64,000 bases of DNA from Curtobacterium sp. ISL-83. Its GTDB lineage: Bacteria; Actinomycetota; Actinomycetes; Actinomycetales; Microbacteriaceae. Both the position numbers and the translations under genes were made by a program. Shown one piece after another: positions 8,295-16,627 of this stretch; within the stretch, counting starts at the first letter, position 1; each line of letters begins with the position of its first letter. The notes under the pieces were generated by a model that was not told where the DNA came from, did not search any database, and was given only the letters and a program-made list of their open reading frames with translations. Location of the stretch: NCBI RefSeq assembly GCF_018613895.1, contig NZ_JAGGPH010000011.1, positions 1 through 64,000 on the forward strand, in the 5' to 3' direction.

Positions 8295-8903
8295 GTGCGG
8301 ACCCTCGCGAACTCCCTCCGTCTCCTCGCCGTCATCGCCGTGGTCGCTGCGATCGTCACGCAGTGGCTGGTGAGCTCGCGGCTGCCGAGCTACTCGCCGT
8401 GGAACTTCTTCGGCTACTTCACGATCCAGTCGAACATCATGATCGCGCTGGCGTTCGCCCTGACGCTCGTTGCGGCGGCCCGCCGCAAGCGTGAGGGAAC
8501 AGGCGCGTCGCTGTTCCGCGGGGCGGCGACGGTGTACATGGCGACGACGGGGATCGTCTACACGACGCTGCTGACCGGCGTCGACGTGTCCACGTCCGTG
8601 TGGTGGCCGAACGACGTGTTGCACAAGATCATGCCGGTGTACGCCGTGCTCGACTGGCTGCTCTTCTCGGACCGGTCACGGCTGCTCCTTCGGCAGGTGT
8701 GGTGGTTCCTGCTGTACCCGGCCGTGTGGCTCGTCGTCGTGCTCATCCGCGGCGCGACGGACGGATGGGTGCCGTACCCGTTCCTCAGCCCCGGGCTCGG
8801 GTACGGCGTCGTCGGGCTCTACTGCCTCGGCGTGGCCGTGTTCATCGCGCTGATGGGCGTGCTCGTGATCGGGATGAGCCGACTCCGGCTGGTCAAGGTC
8901 TAG
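8295..8903 (+). CDS. Pr6Pr-like six-helix membrane protein
   Basis: 202-residue integral membrane protein with about six hydrophobic helices. It resembles the Pr6Pr family of uncharacterised membrane proteins, sharing the pattern NFFGYFTIQSN in the second helix region and WWPNDVLHKIMP before the fourth. Function unknown. The start is GTG 8295, which directly follows a -10 box. It lies between the rplKA terminator and a convergent nuclease gene, apparently as a single-gene unit. Confidence 0.8.
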   Translation: MRTLANSLRLLAVIAVVAAIVTQWLVSSRLPSYSPWNFFGYFTIQSNIMIALAFALTLVAAARRKREGTGASLFRGAATVYMATTGIVYTTLLTGVDVSTSVWWPNDVLHKIMPVYAVLDWLLFSDRSRLLLRQVWWFLLYPAVWLVVVLIRGATDGWVPYPFLSPGLGYGVVGLYCLGVAVFIALMGVLVIGMSRLRLVKV

Positions 8904-8921
8904 TCGGACCGGAACGGCCCG

Positions 8922-9638
8922 CTAGTCGCGGAACCCGCGCAGCCGATCGAGCACCAGGTCGGCGAGTTGGATCAACCCGCGGATCTGGTCGTCGTCGCGG
9001 TCCACCCACCGGCACTCGGGTTCGTCGGCGACGGGCACGAACTCGTCGTGCCGCTCCCACACGAACAGGGTGCGGTCGGCTCCGAGGACGTACTGCTGCC
9101 ACCAGATCTGCCGCAGGTAGTGCCGCGGGATGCTCCGCCAGCCCTTGCCGGTCGTCTTGATCTCGGCGAGCACCAGCCGCGACGAGGCATCGAGCCCGAC
9201 GCCGTCCGGGGTGGCCAGGTGCGCGCGGTTGGTCGACGCGTGGAACAGGTGCGCCGACGGCTGGATCCCGTGCGTCGCTGCCACCCAGGCAGCGATCACG
9301 GGTTCGCGGTCCTTGCCGTGCTCCGTGTAGACGTTGCCCGAGAACCGGGAGCCCCAGCGCTTGTCCGCGACGACCGCCTCGACGGCTCGCAGCGAGGCGA
9401 GGCGTGCGACGTCGGTCGCCGTGATGCCGGCAGCACGAGCGCGCAACCACGCGACGCGGTCCGAGGAGTGCGCGACGATCCGTTCGGTGTGCCCCCGGAG
9501 GACGGTGAAGGTGTCGTGCACCGGTGGCGCGGCGCGGTCGGTCGGCCGCTCCTGGAACGTGACCGGCGCGGCGGACGCGGGGTGGTCCTCCCACCCGGGG
9601 TCCAGGTCGCCCCACAGGGTGGGCTGCACGATCGTCAC
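8922..9638 (-). CDS. YqaJ-like exonuclease/recombinase family protein
   Basis: 238-residue protein of the YqaJ viral recombinase family, which has the lambda-exonuclease (PD-(D/E)xK) fold. Visible core: a helix with the conserved Glu (TEHGKDREPVIAAW), the catalytic Asp in PDGVGLDASS, and the E-x-K pair in LVLAEIKTTGKGW. Phage homologs resect double-stranded DNA ends beside an annealing protein. Here no phage gene, RecT or Erf-like partner is nearby, so it looks like a chromosomal orphan. GTG 9638 follows GGGGGGAG; the frame extends further upstream but without a better start. Activity is inferred from motifs. Confidence 0.82.
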   Translation of the reverse strand: MTIVQPTLWGDLDPGWEDHPASAAPVTFQERPTDRAAPPVHDTFTVLRGHTERIVAHSSDRVAWLRARAAGITATDVARLASLRAVEAVVADKRWGSRFSGNVYTEHGKDREPVIAAWVAATHGIQPSAHLFHASTNRAHLATPDGVGLDASSRLVLAEIKTTGKGWRSIPRHYLRQIWWQQYVLGADRTLFVWERHDEFVPVADEPECRWVDRDDDQIRGLIQLADLVLDRLRGFRD

Positions 9639-9735
9639 CCGACGATTCTCCCCCCGCACGCCGACGGCGACGAATCCGACGCGCGGACTCGCGGCCCGAG
9701 GAGCCGGCCCGGTGCCCGAGCGGGCTCGGCCGGGC

Positions 9736-10947
9736 TCAGGAGACGAGCTGCGGGCCCTCGGCGAAGGCGACGAGCTCGTCGACGCCGGCGGGGGAGAGGG
9801 CGTACCCGATCGCGAGGGCCGCGGCCCCCTGCAGTGCGGCGACGGAACCGGCACGCGACTGCGCGATCACGAGGTGTTCGGTGGCCAGGGGCATCGAGCG
9901 GGAGTACACGACCTCGCGGACGCCGGCGAGCAGGTGCTCACCGGCCTGCGTGATCGAGCCGCCGAGCACGATCACCGACGGGTTCATGAGGGACACGCAG
10001 GTGGCGAGGACCTCGCCGATGTCCCGGCCGGCCTGTCGCACGGCGTAGATGGCGTCGAGGTCGGAGCGGTTGACGAGGTCGATCACGTCCGCGCTGGAGT
10101 GCACGTCGTGGCCCTTCGCCCGCAGGGACCGGGCGATGGCGGGACCGGACGCCACGGCCTCCAGGCACCCGGTGTTGCCGCAGTGACACGGCACGTCGCC
10201 GGCGCGGGACACCCGGACGTGGCCGATGTCGCCCGCGGTGCCCTGTGCGCCGCGCTGGAGCTGGCCGTCCGAGACGATGCCCGACCCGATGCCGGTGGCG
10301 ACCTTCACGAAGAGCAGGTGGTCGACGGCGGGCCACCCGTGCTCCCGTTCGCCGAGCGCGGCGATGTTCACGTCGTTGTCGAGCAGGACGTGCGCCGCGA
10401 TGTGCTGTCGGAGCCAGGCGGGCACGTCGAAGCCGTCCCAGCCCGGCATGATCGGCGGGTTCGCGGGTCGTCCGGTGGAGAACTCGACCGGGCCCGGGAC
10501 ACCGATGCCGATGGCGACGACGTCGTGGCGGGACCGGCCGATCTCGTCGAGGAGGGCGTCGATCGTCTCGACGAGCCAGGAGAGCGTGGGGACGGGGCCG
10601 GCCGCGATGTCGATCCGGGCCTCCCGCGTGGCGAGCGGTGCGGCCGCGAGGTCCGTCACTGCGACACGACCGTGCGAGGCACCGAGGTCCGCGGCGATCA
10701 CCAGACGCGCCCGGGGCATGAGGGCGACCTGGGCCGGCGGACGCCCGCCGGTGGACGCAGCGGTGTCCACAGGACCGACGAGTCCGACGTCGATGAGGGC
10801 ATCGAGGCGCACGCCGATCGTCGAGCGTGCGAGTCCTGTCAGCGCGGCGAGCTCGGCCCGGGTCCGCGGCACACCGTCGCGCAGGATCTGGAACAGCTCG
10901 CTCGTCCCGACCGGCGGCGACGCTGCCATCCGTGTCAAGTCGACCAT
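9736..10947 (-). CDS. ROK family transcriptional regulator
   Basis: 403-residue repressor-type ROK protein: an N-terminal winged helix-turn-helix (residues ~15-75: TRAELAALTGLARSTIGVRLDAL) followed by the sugar-kinase-like fold with DLGASHGRVAV and the zinc cluster CHCGNTGCLEAV. A sugar or sugar phosphate bound by the ROK domain would release DNA. It is divergent from the sugar cluster at 11093 and is its likely regulator. No ribosome site precedes ATG 10947; an upstream GTG at 11028 would overlap the opposing promoter, so 10947 is favoured. Effector unknown. Confidence 0.87.
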   Translation of the reverse strand: MVDLTRMAASPPVGTSELFQILRDGVPRTRAELAALTGLARSTIGVRLDALIDVGLVGPVDTAASTGGRPPAQVALMPRARLVIAADLGASHGRVAVTDLAAAPLATREARIDIAAGPVPTLSWLVETIDALLDEIGRSRHDVVAIGIGVPGPVEFSTGRPANPPIMPGWDGFDVPAWLRQHIAAHVLLDNDVNIAALGEREHGWPAVDHLLFVKVATGIGSGIVSDGQLQRGAQGTAGDIGHVRVSRAGDVPCHCGNTGCLEAVASGPAIARSLRAKGHDVHSSADVIDLVNRSDLDAIYAVRQAGRDIGEVLATCVSLMNPSVIVLGGSITQAGEHLLAGVREVVYSRSMPLATEHLVIAQSRAGSVAALQGAAALAIGYALSPAGVDELVAFAEGPQLVS

Positions 10948-11014
10948 GGGGCGAGTGAAGCACAGTTCCAACGCGCCACGCAACGAAGTGCGTCGACATT
11001 CGTGCAACTTCTGC

Positions 11015-11043
11015 TTGACCGCCGACAAAAGTGGTCATAGTGT
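11015..11043 (+). promoter_or_regulatory. Promoter of the sugar cluster
   Basis: TTGACC, 17-base spacer, TAGTGT, about 50 bases before the first gene. The interval to the ROK gene also holds partly symmetric stretches (GAAGT...ACTTC at 10985-11011) that may be the operator; no clean palindrome can be assigned. Confidence 0.55.
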
Positions 11044-11092
11044 GGCGAGCGGTCAGAGACGACCGCAACATCTCGACGAGGAGACATCCCTG

Positions 11093-11839
11093 GTGACACA
11101 ACCGCTCTCGGTTCAGCTCTACACCGTCCGTGACGCGCTCTCGGCCGATCTGCCCGGCACGCTCAAGCGCATCGCCGGCATCGGCTACACGAACGTCGAG
11201 CTCTTCGGCTACGTCGATCGTGCCGACGAGTACGTGACGGCCCTCGCCGACGCCGGCCTGGTCGCCCCGAGCGGCCACGCGCGGCTGCTCGACGCCGGCG
11301 AGCAGGACCTCGAGCGCATCTTCCACGCGAGTGCCACCGTCGGACTCGGCACCCTGATCGACCCGCACATCGACGAGACCCGCTGGACCACCCGTGAGGA
11401 CGTCGAGGCGATCGCCCGCGAACTCAGCGCCCTCGCACCCCGCGCCGCCGATCACGGCCTGACGCTCGGTTACCACAACCACGCGTTCGAGTTCTCGAAC
11501 CGCATCGACGGCGTCAGCGCCTACGAGGTCTTCGCCGACGCGCTCTCCGACGACGTCGTGCTCGAGCTCGACACCTACTGGGTGACGGTCGGCGGCGACG
11601 ACCCGGTCGCGATCATCGGCAAGTACGGCGACAAGGTCCAGTTCCTGCACGTCAAGGACGGCGACGGATCGCACGACGACAAGAAGCAGGTCGCGGTCGG
11701 CAACGGCATCATGCCCGTCCGCGACATCATCGGCGCCGCACCGGACGCCCAGTGGGTCGTCGAACTCGACGACCACGAGGGCGACGTGTTCCAGGCCGTC
11801 ACCGACTCCTACACGTTCCTCGAAGGGGCCACCGCATGA
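11093..11839 (+). CDS. Sugar phosphate isomerase/epimerase family protein (TIM barrel)
   Basis: 248-residue AP-endonuclease-2-like TIM barrel, the IolE/YcjR type that moves carbonyl or hydroxyl groups on sugars using a divalent metal. Metal-site segments are present: GYHNHAFEF, VLELDTYW, FLHVKDGDG and WVVELDDHEG. GTG 11093 is preceded by GAGGAG at 9-base spacing. Its stop overlaps the next start (ATGA), pairing it with the Gfo/Idh dehydrogenase. That pair recalls YcjR/YcjS, where a 3-ketoglycoside is formed and epimerised; a similar job here is inference. Confidence 0.85.
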   Translation: MTQPLSVQLYTVRDALSADLPGTLKRIAGIGYTNVELFGYVDRADEYVTALADAGLVAPSGHARLLDAGEQDLERIFHASATVGLGTLIDPHIDETRWTTREDVEAIARELSALAPRAADHGLTLGYHNHAFEFSNRIDGVSAYEVFADALSDDVVLELDTYWVTVGGDDPVAIIGKYGDKVQFLHVKDGDGSHDDKKQVAVGNGIMPVRDIIGAAPDAQWVVELDDHEGDVFQAVTDSYTFLEGATA

Positions 11840-12981
11840 CCGACACCGCAGTGCACGACCAGCACTCCACCACCACGAAGACCGGCCCGGTCGGCGTCGG
11901 CGTCATCGGCGCCGGGGTCATCTCGGACCAGTACCTGTCGAACCTGACGGTCTTCCCGGACGTCACCGTCCGCTTCATCGCCGACATCGACCTCGAGCGT
12001 GCCGCGTCGCAGGCCGAGAAGTGGGGCGTTCCCGGCTCCGGTACCGTCGCCGAGCTCCTCGCCGACGACGACATCGAGATCGTCGTCAACCTGACCATCC
12101 CGGCCGCCCACGTCGAGGTCGCACTGCAGGCCCTCGCCGCCGGCAAGCACGTGTGGGGCGAGAAGCCCTACGCCCTCGACCGCGAGAGCGCCGCGCAGCT
12201 GCGCGACGCCGCCGCTGCCGCCGGCAAGACCGTCAGCGTCGCACCCGACACCTTCCTCGGTGCCGGACTGCAGACCGCGCTCCGCACCATCCGCGACGGC
12301 CGCATCGGCGCACCGCTCAACGGCCTGACGCTCTTCCAGAGCCCCGGCCCCGAGTCGTGGCACCCGAGCCCCGAGTTCCTCTTCGCCTACGGCGCGGGCC
12401 CCCTGTTCGACATCGGCCCGTACTACATCACGACCCTCGTGCAGGTGTTCGGCCCGGTGAAGAAGGTCACGGCGACCGCCTCGAAGTCGCGTGCGACCCG
12501 GACGATCGGATCCGGCCCGAAGGCCGGCACCGAGTTCCCGGTCGAGGTCCCCACGAACCACTCCGCACTCATCGAGTTCGAGAACGGCGGGAGCGCACAG
12601 AGCGTCTTCTCGTTCGAGTCGGACCGCGGGCGTACCGGGTTCGTCGAGATCGCGGGCGAGACCGGCACGGTCGTGTTCCCCGACCCGAACAACTTCGACG
12701 GCGACACCGAGCTGTACGCGCTCGGCGCCGACGAGCCCGAGGTCGTTCCGGCCGTCGGGTCCACCTACTCGCGCGGCACCGGCGTGGTCGACCTCGCCCG
12801 GTCCCTCCGCGCAGGTGAGGAGAACCGGGTCCCCGGTGCCCTCGCCTTCCACGCCCTCGACGTGATGGTCTCCATCGCCGAGTCGGCAGAGCGTGGCGAG
12901 GCGGTGCTCGTCGAGAGCACCGTCACGCCGTCCCAGATCCTCCCCGAGGGCTGGGATCCCGCGGAGCAGACCCTGGTCTGA
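11836..12981 (+). CDS. Gfo/Idh/MocA family oxidoreductase
   Basis: 381-residue NAD(P)-dependent sugar or polyol dehydrogenase. The N-terminal Rossmann fold shows VGVIGAGVISDQY and the catalytic lysine motif GEKPYAL; the C-terminal half is the family's beta-sheet domain. Cytoplasmic, no signal peptide. Translationally coupled to the isomerase (4-base overlap) and followed, 97 bases on, by the sugar-binding protein gene. The substrate is likely the sugar imported by the adjacent ABC transporter, but cannot be named. Confidence 0.87.
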   Translation: MTDTAVHDQHSTTTKTGPVGVGVIGAGVISDQYLSNLTVFPDVTVRFIADIDLERAASQAEKWGVPGSGTVAELLADDDIEIVVNLTIPAAHVEVALQALAAGKHVWGEKPYALDRESAAQLRDAAAAAGKTVSVAPDTFLGAGLQTALRTIRDGRIGAPLNGLTLFQSPGPESWHPSPEFLFAYGAGPLFDIGPYYITTLVQVFGPVKKVTATASKSRATRTIGSGPKAGTEFPVEVPTNHSALIEFENGGSAQSVFSFESDRGRTGFVEIAGETGTVVFPDPNNFDGDTELYALGADEPEVVPAVGSTYSRGTGVVDLARSLRAGEENRVPGALAFHALDVMVSIAESAERGEAVLVESTVTPSQILPEGWDPAEQTLV

Positions 12982-13078
12982 CCCGCACCGCCGGGCGGCA
13001 CCGATGTCGTCCGGCAGCACACAGCAGCACCCGAAGATCCACCCTCAGCACCATCTCAACGACGAGAAAGAGAGAGTC

Positions 13079-14383
13079 ATGCGCACTGTCATCCGCGCAC
13101 TGGCCATCACCGCGGCCGCGGCACTCACCGTGACCGGCCTCGCAGCCTGTTCCTCCGGTTCGTCCGGATCCGGTTCCTCCGGCAGCAAGACGCTCACCTA
13201 CTGGGCGTCCAACCAGGGCACGTCCCTCCAGAACGACAAGGAGGTGCTCACCCCCGTCCTCGCCAAGTTCACCAAGGAGACCGGGATCAAGGTCAACCTC
13301 CAGGTCATCGGCTGGAACGACCTGCAGACGAAGATCCAGACCGCCGTCACCTCGGGCCAGGGCCCGGACGTCGTCAACATCGGCAACACCTGGGCGACCT
13401 CGCTCCAGGCGACCGGTGCGTTCCAGGAGTTCGGCTCCTCCGAGATGAAGTCGATCGGCGGTGCCGACAAGTTCGGCAAGGTCGCGCTCTCCACCGGTGG
13501 CGCCCCCGGCAAGACCGTCACGAGCGTCCCGCTCTACGGCCTCGCCTACGGCCTGTACTACAACAAGGCCATGCTCCAGGCTGCCGGCATCACCCCGCCC
13601 ACCACGTGGGAGGAGCTGACCGCTGACGCCAAGAAGCTCACCACCGGTGGCAAGTACGGCTTCAGCATCGCCGGTGGTTCGTACACCGAGAACGCGCACT
13701 TCGCGTTCATCAACGCCGCGCAGAACGGCGGCGAGTGGTTCGACAAGAGCGGCAAGCCGACCTTCACCTCGTCGGCGAACGTCAACGGCATCAAGCGGTA
13801 CCTCGACCTGATGCAGAGCGACAAGGTCGCGAACCCGTCGAACGCGCAGTACGACAACGCGACGCAGTCGGTGACGGACTTCGCGAACAAGAAGGCCGCG
13901 TTCATCCTGAACCAGAACAACGCCAACGCGACGATCGAGTCCCTCGGGATGAAGTCGTCCGAGTACGGTGTGGTCGCCCTGCCCGCCCCCAAGGGTGGCC
14001 AGGACATCGCCAGCTTCCCGGCCGGCATCAACCTGTCGATCTTCAAGAACACGAAGAACAAGGACGGCGCGCTGAAGTTCGTCAAGTACATGACGAGCGA
14101 AAGCACGCAGGCCACGCTCGACAAGCCGTACTCGGCCCTGCCGGTGCTCGCCTCCGCTGTGAGCTCCGTCTCGGACCCGCAGACGAAGACGTTCCTCGAC
14201 ATCTACAACAACAAGGCGAAGCCGCTCCCGCTCGTGCCCGCCGAGGACCAGTTCGAGTCCACGGTCGGCAAGGCGATGAACGAGATGTTCGCCAAGATCG
14301 CAACCGGCGGCACGGTGTCCACCAGTGACATCAAGACCGCGCTGCAGACCGCCCAGGACCAGGTGTCCCAGGCGAACGGCTGA
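13079..14383 (+). CDS. ABC transporter sugar-binding lipoprotein
   Basis: 434-residue extracellular solute-binding protein family 1 member. The lipobox LAAC at residues ~21-24 follows a 20-residue signal peptide, then a Ser/Gly linker and the binding fold (LTYWASNQGTS..., GPDVVNIGNTWA). It would deliver a carbohydrate to the permeases at 14578 and 15566. ATG 13079 is preceded by GAGAAAGAGAG. A hairpin 18 bases after its stop probably makes its message more abundant than the permeases. No ATPase gene is present; such importers often share one encoded elsewhere (MsiK-like). Confidence 0.92.
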   Translation: MRTVIRALAITAAAALTVTGLAACSSGSSGSGSSGSKTLTYWASNQGTSLQNDKEVLTPVLAKFTKETGIKVNLQVIGWNDLQTKIQTAVTSGQGPDVVNIGNTWATSLQATGAFQEFGSSEMKSIGGADKFGKVALSTGGAPGKTVTSVPLYGLAYGLYYNKAMLQAAGITPPTTWEELTADAKKLTTGGKYGFSIAGGSYTENAHFAFINAAQNGGEWFDKSGKPTFTSSANVNGIKRYLDLMQSDKVANPSNAQYDNATQSVTDFANKKAAFILNQNNANATIESLGMKSSEYGVVALPAPKGGQDIASFPAGINLSIFKNTKNKDGALKFVKYMTSESTQATLDKPYSALPVLASAVSSVSDPQTKTFLDIYNNKAKPLPLVPAEDQFESTVGKAMNEMFAKIATGGTVSTSDIKTALQTAQDQVSQANG

Positions 14384-14401
14384 TCCACACCCAGCCTGGA
14401 G

Positions 14402-14433
14402 GCCCGGGGCGCGTCCGCAGGACCGCCCCGGGC
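14402..14433 (+). terminator. Hairpin within the sugar operon
   Basis: 10-bp stem GCCCGGGGCG/CGCCCCGGGC with a 12-base loop, between binding-protein and permease genes; likely a partial terminator or mRNA stabiliser. Confidence 0.6.
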
Positions 14434-14577
14434 TTCCGCCCCCTCTCTCTTCGAGACCCGGCCACGCGCCGGACGTGAGCCGTCTCGGCCCACGCGCCCC
14501 GAGCCTCCCGGCCTCACCGCCACCACGGTGAGTGCTCGTGCACCCGAACTCCGTTCCGAAGCCGAAAGGCCTTGCAC

Positions 14578-15573
14578 ATGTCCACGACGGTCCTGCCTGA
14601 ATCCGAGGCCATCGACCTGACCCACACGCATGCGCCGACGCTGTCGACGCCTCCGGGTGGGAAGAAGCGTCGACTCCAGTGGCTGCCGTACGCCCTGGTC
14701 GGTCCCGCGGTCCTCTTCGAGCTCCTGATCCACATCGTGCCGATGCTCGTCGGCATCTGGATCAGCTTCGTGCAGCTCACCAAGTACTTCATCGCGAACT
14801 GGGGCTCCGCGCCCTGGGCCGGGCTGCACAACTACTCGGTCGCCGTGGACTTCAACCAGGCGATCGGCAAGGGGCTGCTCAACTCGTTCCTGATCACGGC
14901 CGGCTTCACGGTGCTCGTGGTCGGGCTCTCCTGGGCCTTCGGCATGGCGGCTGCGGTCGCGCTGCAGAAGGAGTTCCGCGGTCGCGGGCTCTTCCGCACG
15001 CTGTTCCTGGTGCCGTACGCGCTGCCGATGTACGCCGGCGTGATCACCTGGAAGTTCATGTTCCAGCGTGACTCCGGTGCCATCAACCACCTGCTCGTGG
15101 ACCAGCTGCACCTGTTCGCCGGGCACGCCCCGTTCTGGCTCATCGGCAACAACGCCTTCGTGGCCGTCGTGGTGGTCGCGATCTGGAAGACCTGGCCGTT
15201 CGCCTTCCTGATGCTGATGGCCGGCCTGCAGTCGGTCCCGGCCGACGTGTACGAGGCCGCCTCGGTCGACGGTGCGAAGCCGTTCCGCCAGTGGCGCTCG
15301 ATCACCCTGCCGATGGTGCGACCGGTCAACGTGACGCTCGTGCTCGTGATGTTCCTCTGGACCTTCAACGACTTCAACACGCCGTTCGTGCTCTTCGGCT
15401 CGACCGCGCAGCCCCCGGCCGCGGACCTGCTCAGCTTCCACATCTACAACGCGTCGTTCATCACCTGGAACTTCGGTTCCGGGGCCGCGATGAGCGTCCT
15501 GCTCCTCATCTTCCTGCTCATCGTGACCGGCATCTACCTCGCCGTGACCAACCGGAGGTCCGTCCGTGCGTGA
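14578..15573 (+). CDS. Carbohydrate ABC transporter permease (MalF type)
   Basis: 331-residue inner-membrane permease with about six helices and the coupling motif EAASVDGAKPFRQWRSITLP that contacts the ATPase. The N-terminal ~40 residues are cytoplasmic. ATG 14578 has GAAAGG at 8-base spacing; a TTG two codons upstream is too close to it. The next permease overlaps by 8 bases. Together they form the membrane channel for the sugar bound by the lipoprotein upstream. Confidence 0.93.
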   Translation: MSTTVLPESEAIDLTHTHAPTLSTPPGGKKRRLQWLPYALVGPAVLFELLIHIVPMLVGIWISFVQLTKYFIANWGSAPWAGLHNYSVAVDFNQAIGKGLLNSFLITAGFTVLVVGLSWAFGMAAAVALQKEFRGRGLFRTLFLVPYALPMYAGVITWKFMFQRDSGAINHLLVDQLHLFAGHAPFWLIGNNAFVAVVVVAIWKTWPFAFLMLMAGLQSVPADVYEAASVDGAKPFRQWRSITLPMVRPVNVTLVLVMFLWTFNDFNTPFVLFGSTAQPPAADLLSFHIYNASFITWNFGSGAAMSVLLLIFLLIVTGIYLAVTNRRSVRA

Positions 15574-16405
15574 AACAGTCGGCGCCAAGTCCTTCAAGAT
15601 CGTCGTCCTGACGCTCCTCACGATCTTCACGGTCGTCCCGCTCTACGTGATGATCACCACGGCCATGAAGCCGCTCGGTGACGTCCAGAACACCTTCACG
15701 TGGATCCCGACCCGGATCACCTTCCAGCCGTTCATCGACATGTGGTCGACGGTGCCACTGGGGCAGTACTTCATCAACTCGCTAGTGGTCTGCACGGTCG
15801 CGACGGTGTTCTCGCTCGTCATCGCCACGTTCGCCGCCTACGCGGTGTCGCGGTGGAACTTCAAGGGCAAGAGCGCCTTCACCACGACGGTGCTCTCGAC
15901 CCAGATGTTCCCGGGCGTGCTGTTCCTGCTCCCGCTGTTCCTGATCTTCACGAACCTCGGGAACTCGCTCGGCATCCAGCTCGTCGGGTCCTGGACCGGC
16001 CTGATCATCACCTACCTGACGTTCACGCTGCCGTTCTCGATCTGGATGCTCGCGGGCTACTTCGAGACCATCCCGCGCGAGCTCGACGAGGCCGCGATGG
16101 TGGACGGCTCGGGCCCGATGGGTGCGTTGTTCCGGATCATCCTGCCGTCGGCCCGTCCGGGTCTGGTCGCAGTGGGCATCTACTCGTTCATGACGGCCTG
16201 GGGTGAGGTCCTGTTCGCCTCGGTCATGACGAACGGCAACGGGCAGACGCTCGCCGTCGGTCTGCAGCAGTACTCGACGCAGACGAACGTGTACTGGAAC
16301 CAGATCATGGCGGCGTCGCTCGTCGTGTCGATCCCGGTCGTCATCGCGTTCCTCATCGTGCAGCGCCAGTTCGTGGCCGGCCTCACCGCCGGTGCGGTGA
16401 AGTAG
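15566..16405 (+). CDS. Carbohydrate ABC transporter permease (MalG type)
   Basis: 279-residue permease with about six membrane helices and the EAA loop DEAAMVDGSGPMGALFRIILP. It is the partner of the MalF-type permease, whose 3' end contains its ribosome site (CCGGAGG before GTG 15566). A strong GGAGGC-type hairpin begins 19 bases after the stop, so the TolB-like gene downstream may be expressed less or separately. Confidence 0.93.
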   Translation: MRETVGAKSFKIVVLTLLTIFTVVPLYVMITTAMKPLGDVQNTFTWIPTRITFQPFIDMWSTVPLGQYFINSLVVCTVATVFSLVIATFAAYAVSRWNFKGKSAFTTTVLSTQMFPGVLFLLPLFLIFTNLGNSLGIQLVGSWTGLIITYLTFTLPFSIWMLAGYFETIPRELDEAAMVDGSGPMGALFRIILPSARPGLVAVGIYSFMTAWGEVLFASVMTNGNGQTLAVGLQQYSTQTNVYWNQIMAASLVVSIPVVIAFLIVQRQFVAGLTAGAVK

Positions 16406-16423
16406 CCGCAGGCACCACCCCGT

Positions 16424-16464
16424 CGGGAGGCGCGGTGCGGGTCCGACCCGCACCGCGCCTCCCG
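16424..16464 (+). terminator. GGAGGC-family hairpin after the permease
   Basis: 19-bp perfect stem (arm begins CGGGAGGCGCGGTGCGGGT) with loop CCG. Near-identical hairpins follow stop codons at 29046, 34894 and 55956. Confidence 0.8.
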
Positions 16465-16496
16465 TCCGTGTGCGGCGGCAGCCGCGTGCCCCGAGT

Positions 16497-16540
16497 CTCG
16501 CGTTGGGCGACCGACCTCGCGCTGGGGGACCGATCTCGCG
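16497..16540. repeat. 19-bp tandem repeat, short array
   Basis: Units CTCGCG(T/C)TGGG... start at 16497, 16516 and 16535 (the third partial), period exactly 19. It lies between the permease hairpin and the TolB-like gene. Unit sequence differs from the 19-bp arrays at 35008 and 41964; only the period is shared. Confidence 0.6.
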
Positions 16541-16627
16541 GCGTCCGGTCCGCGAACGGTCGCCGCACCCGAGACCCGCCCTCCGACGACCGAGCCCCGA
16601 GACCACCAGACACGACAGGATGACCCC

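Noticed and set aside
8922..9638. Remnant prophage at the YqaJ gene
   Set aside because: No integrase, att-like repeats, structural or other phage genes within several kilobases, and base composition looks like its neighbours.
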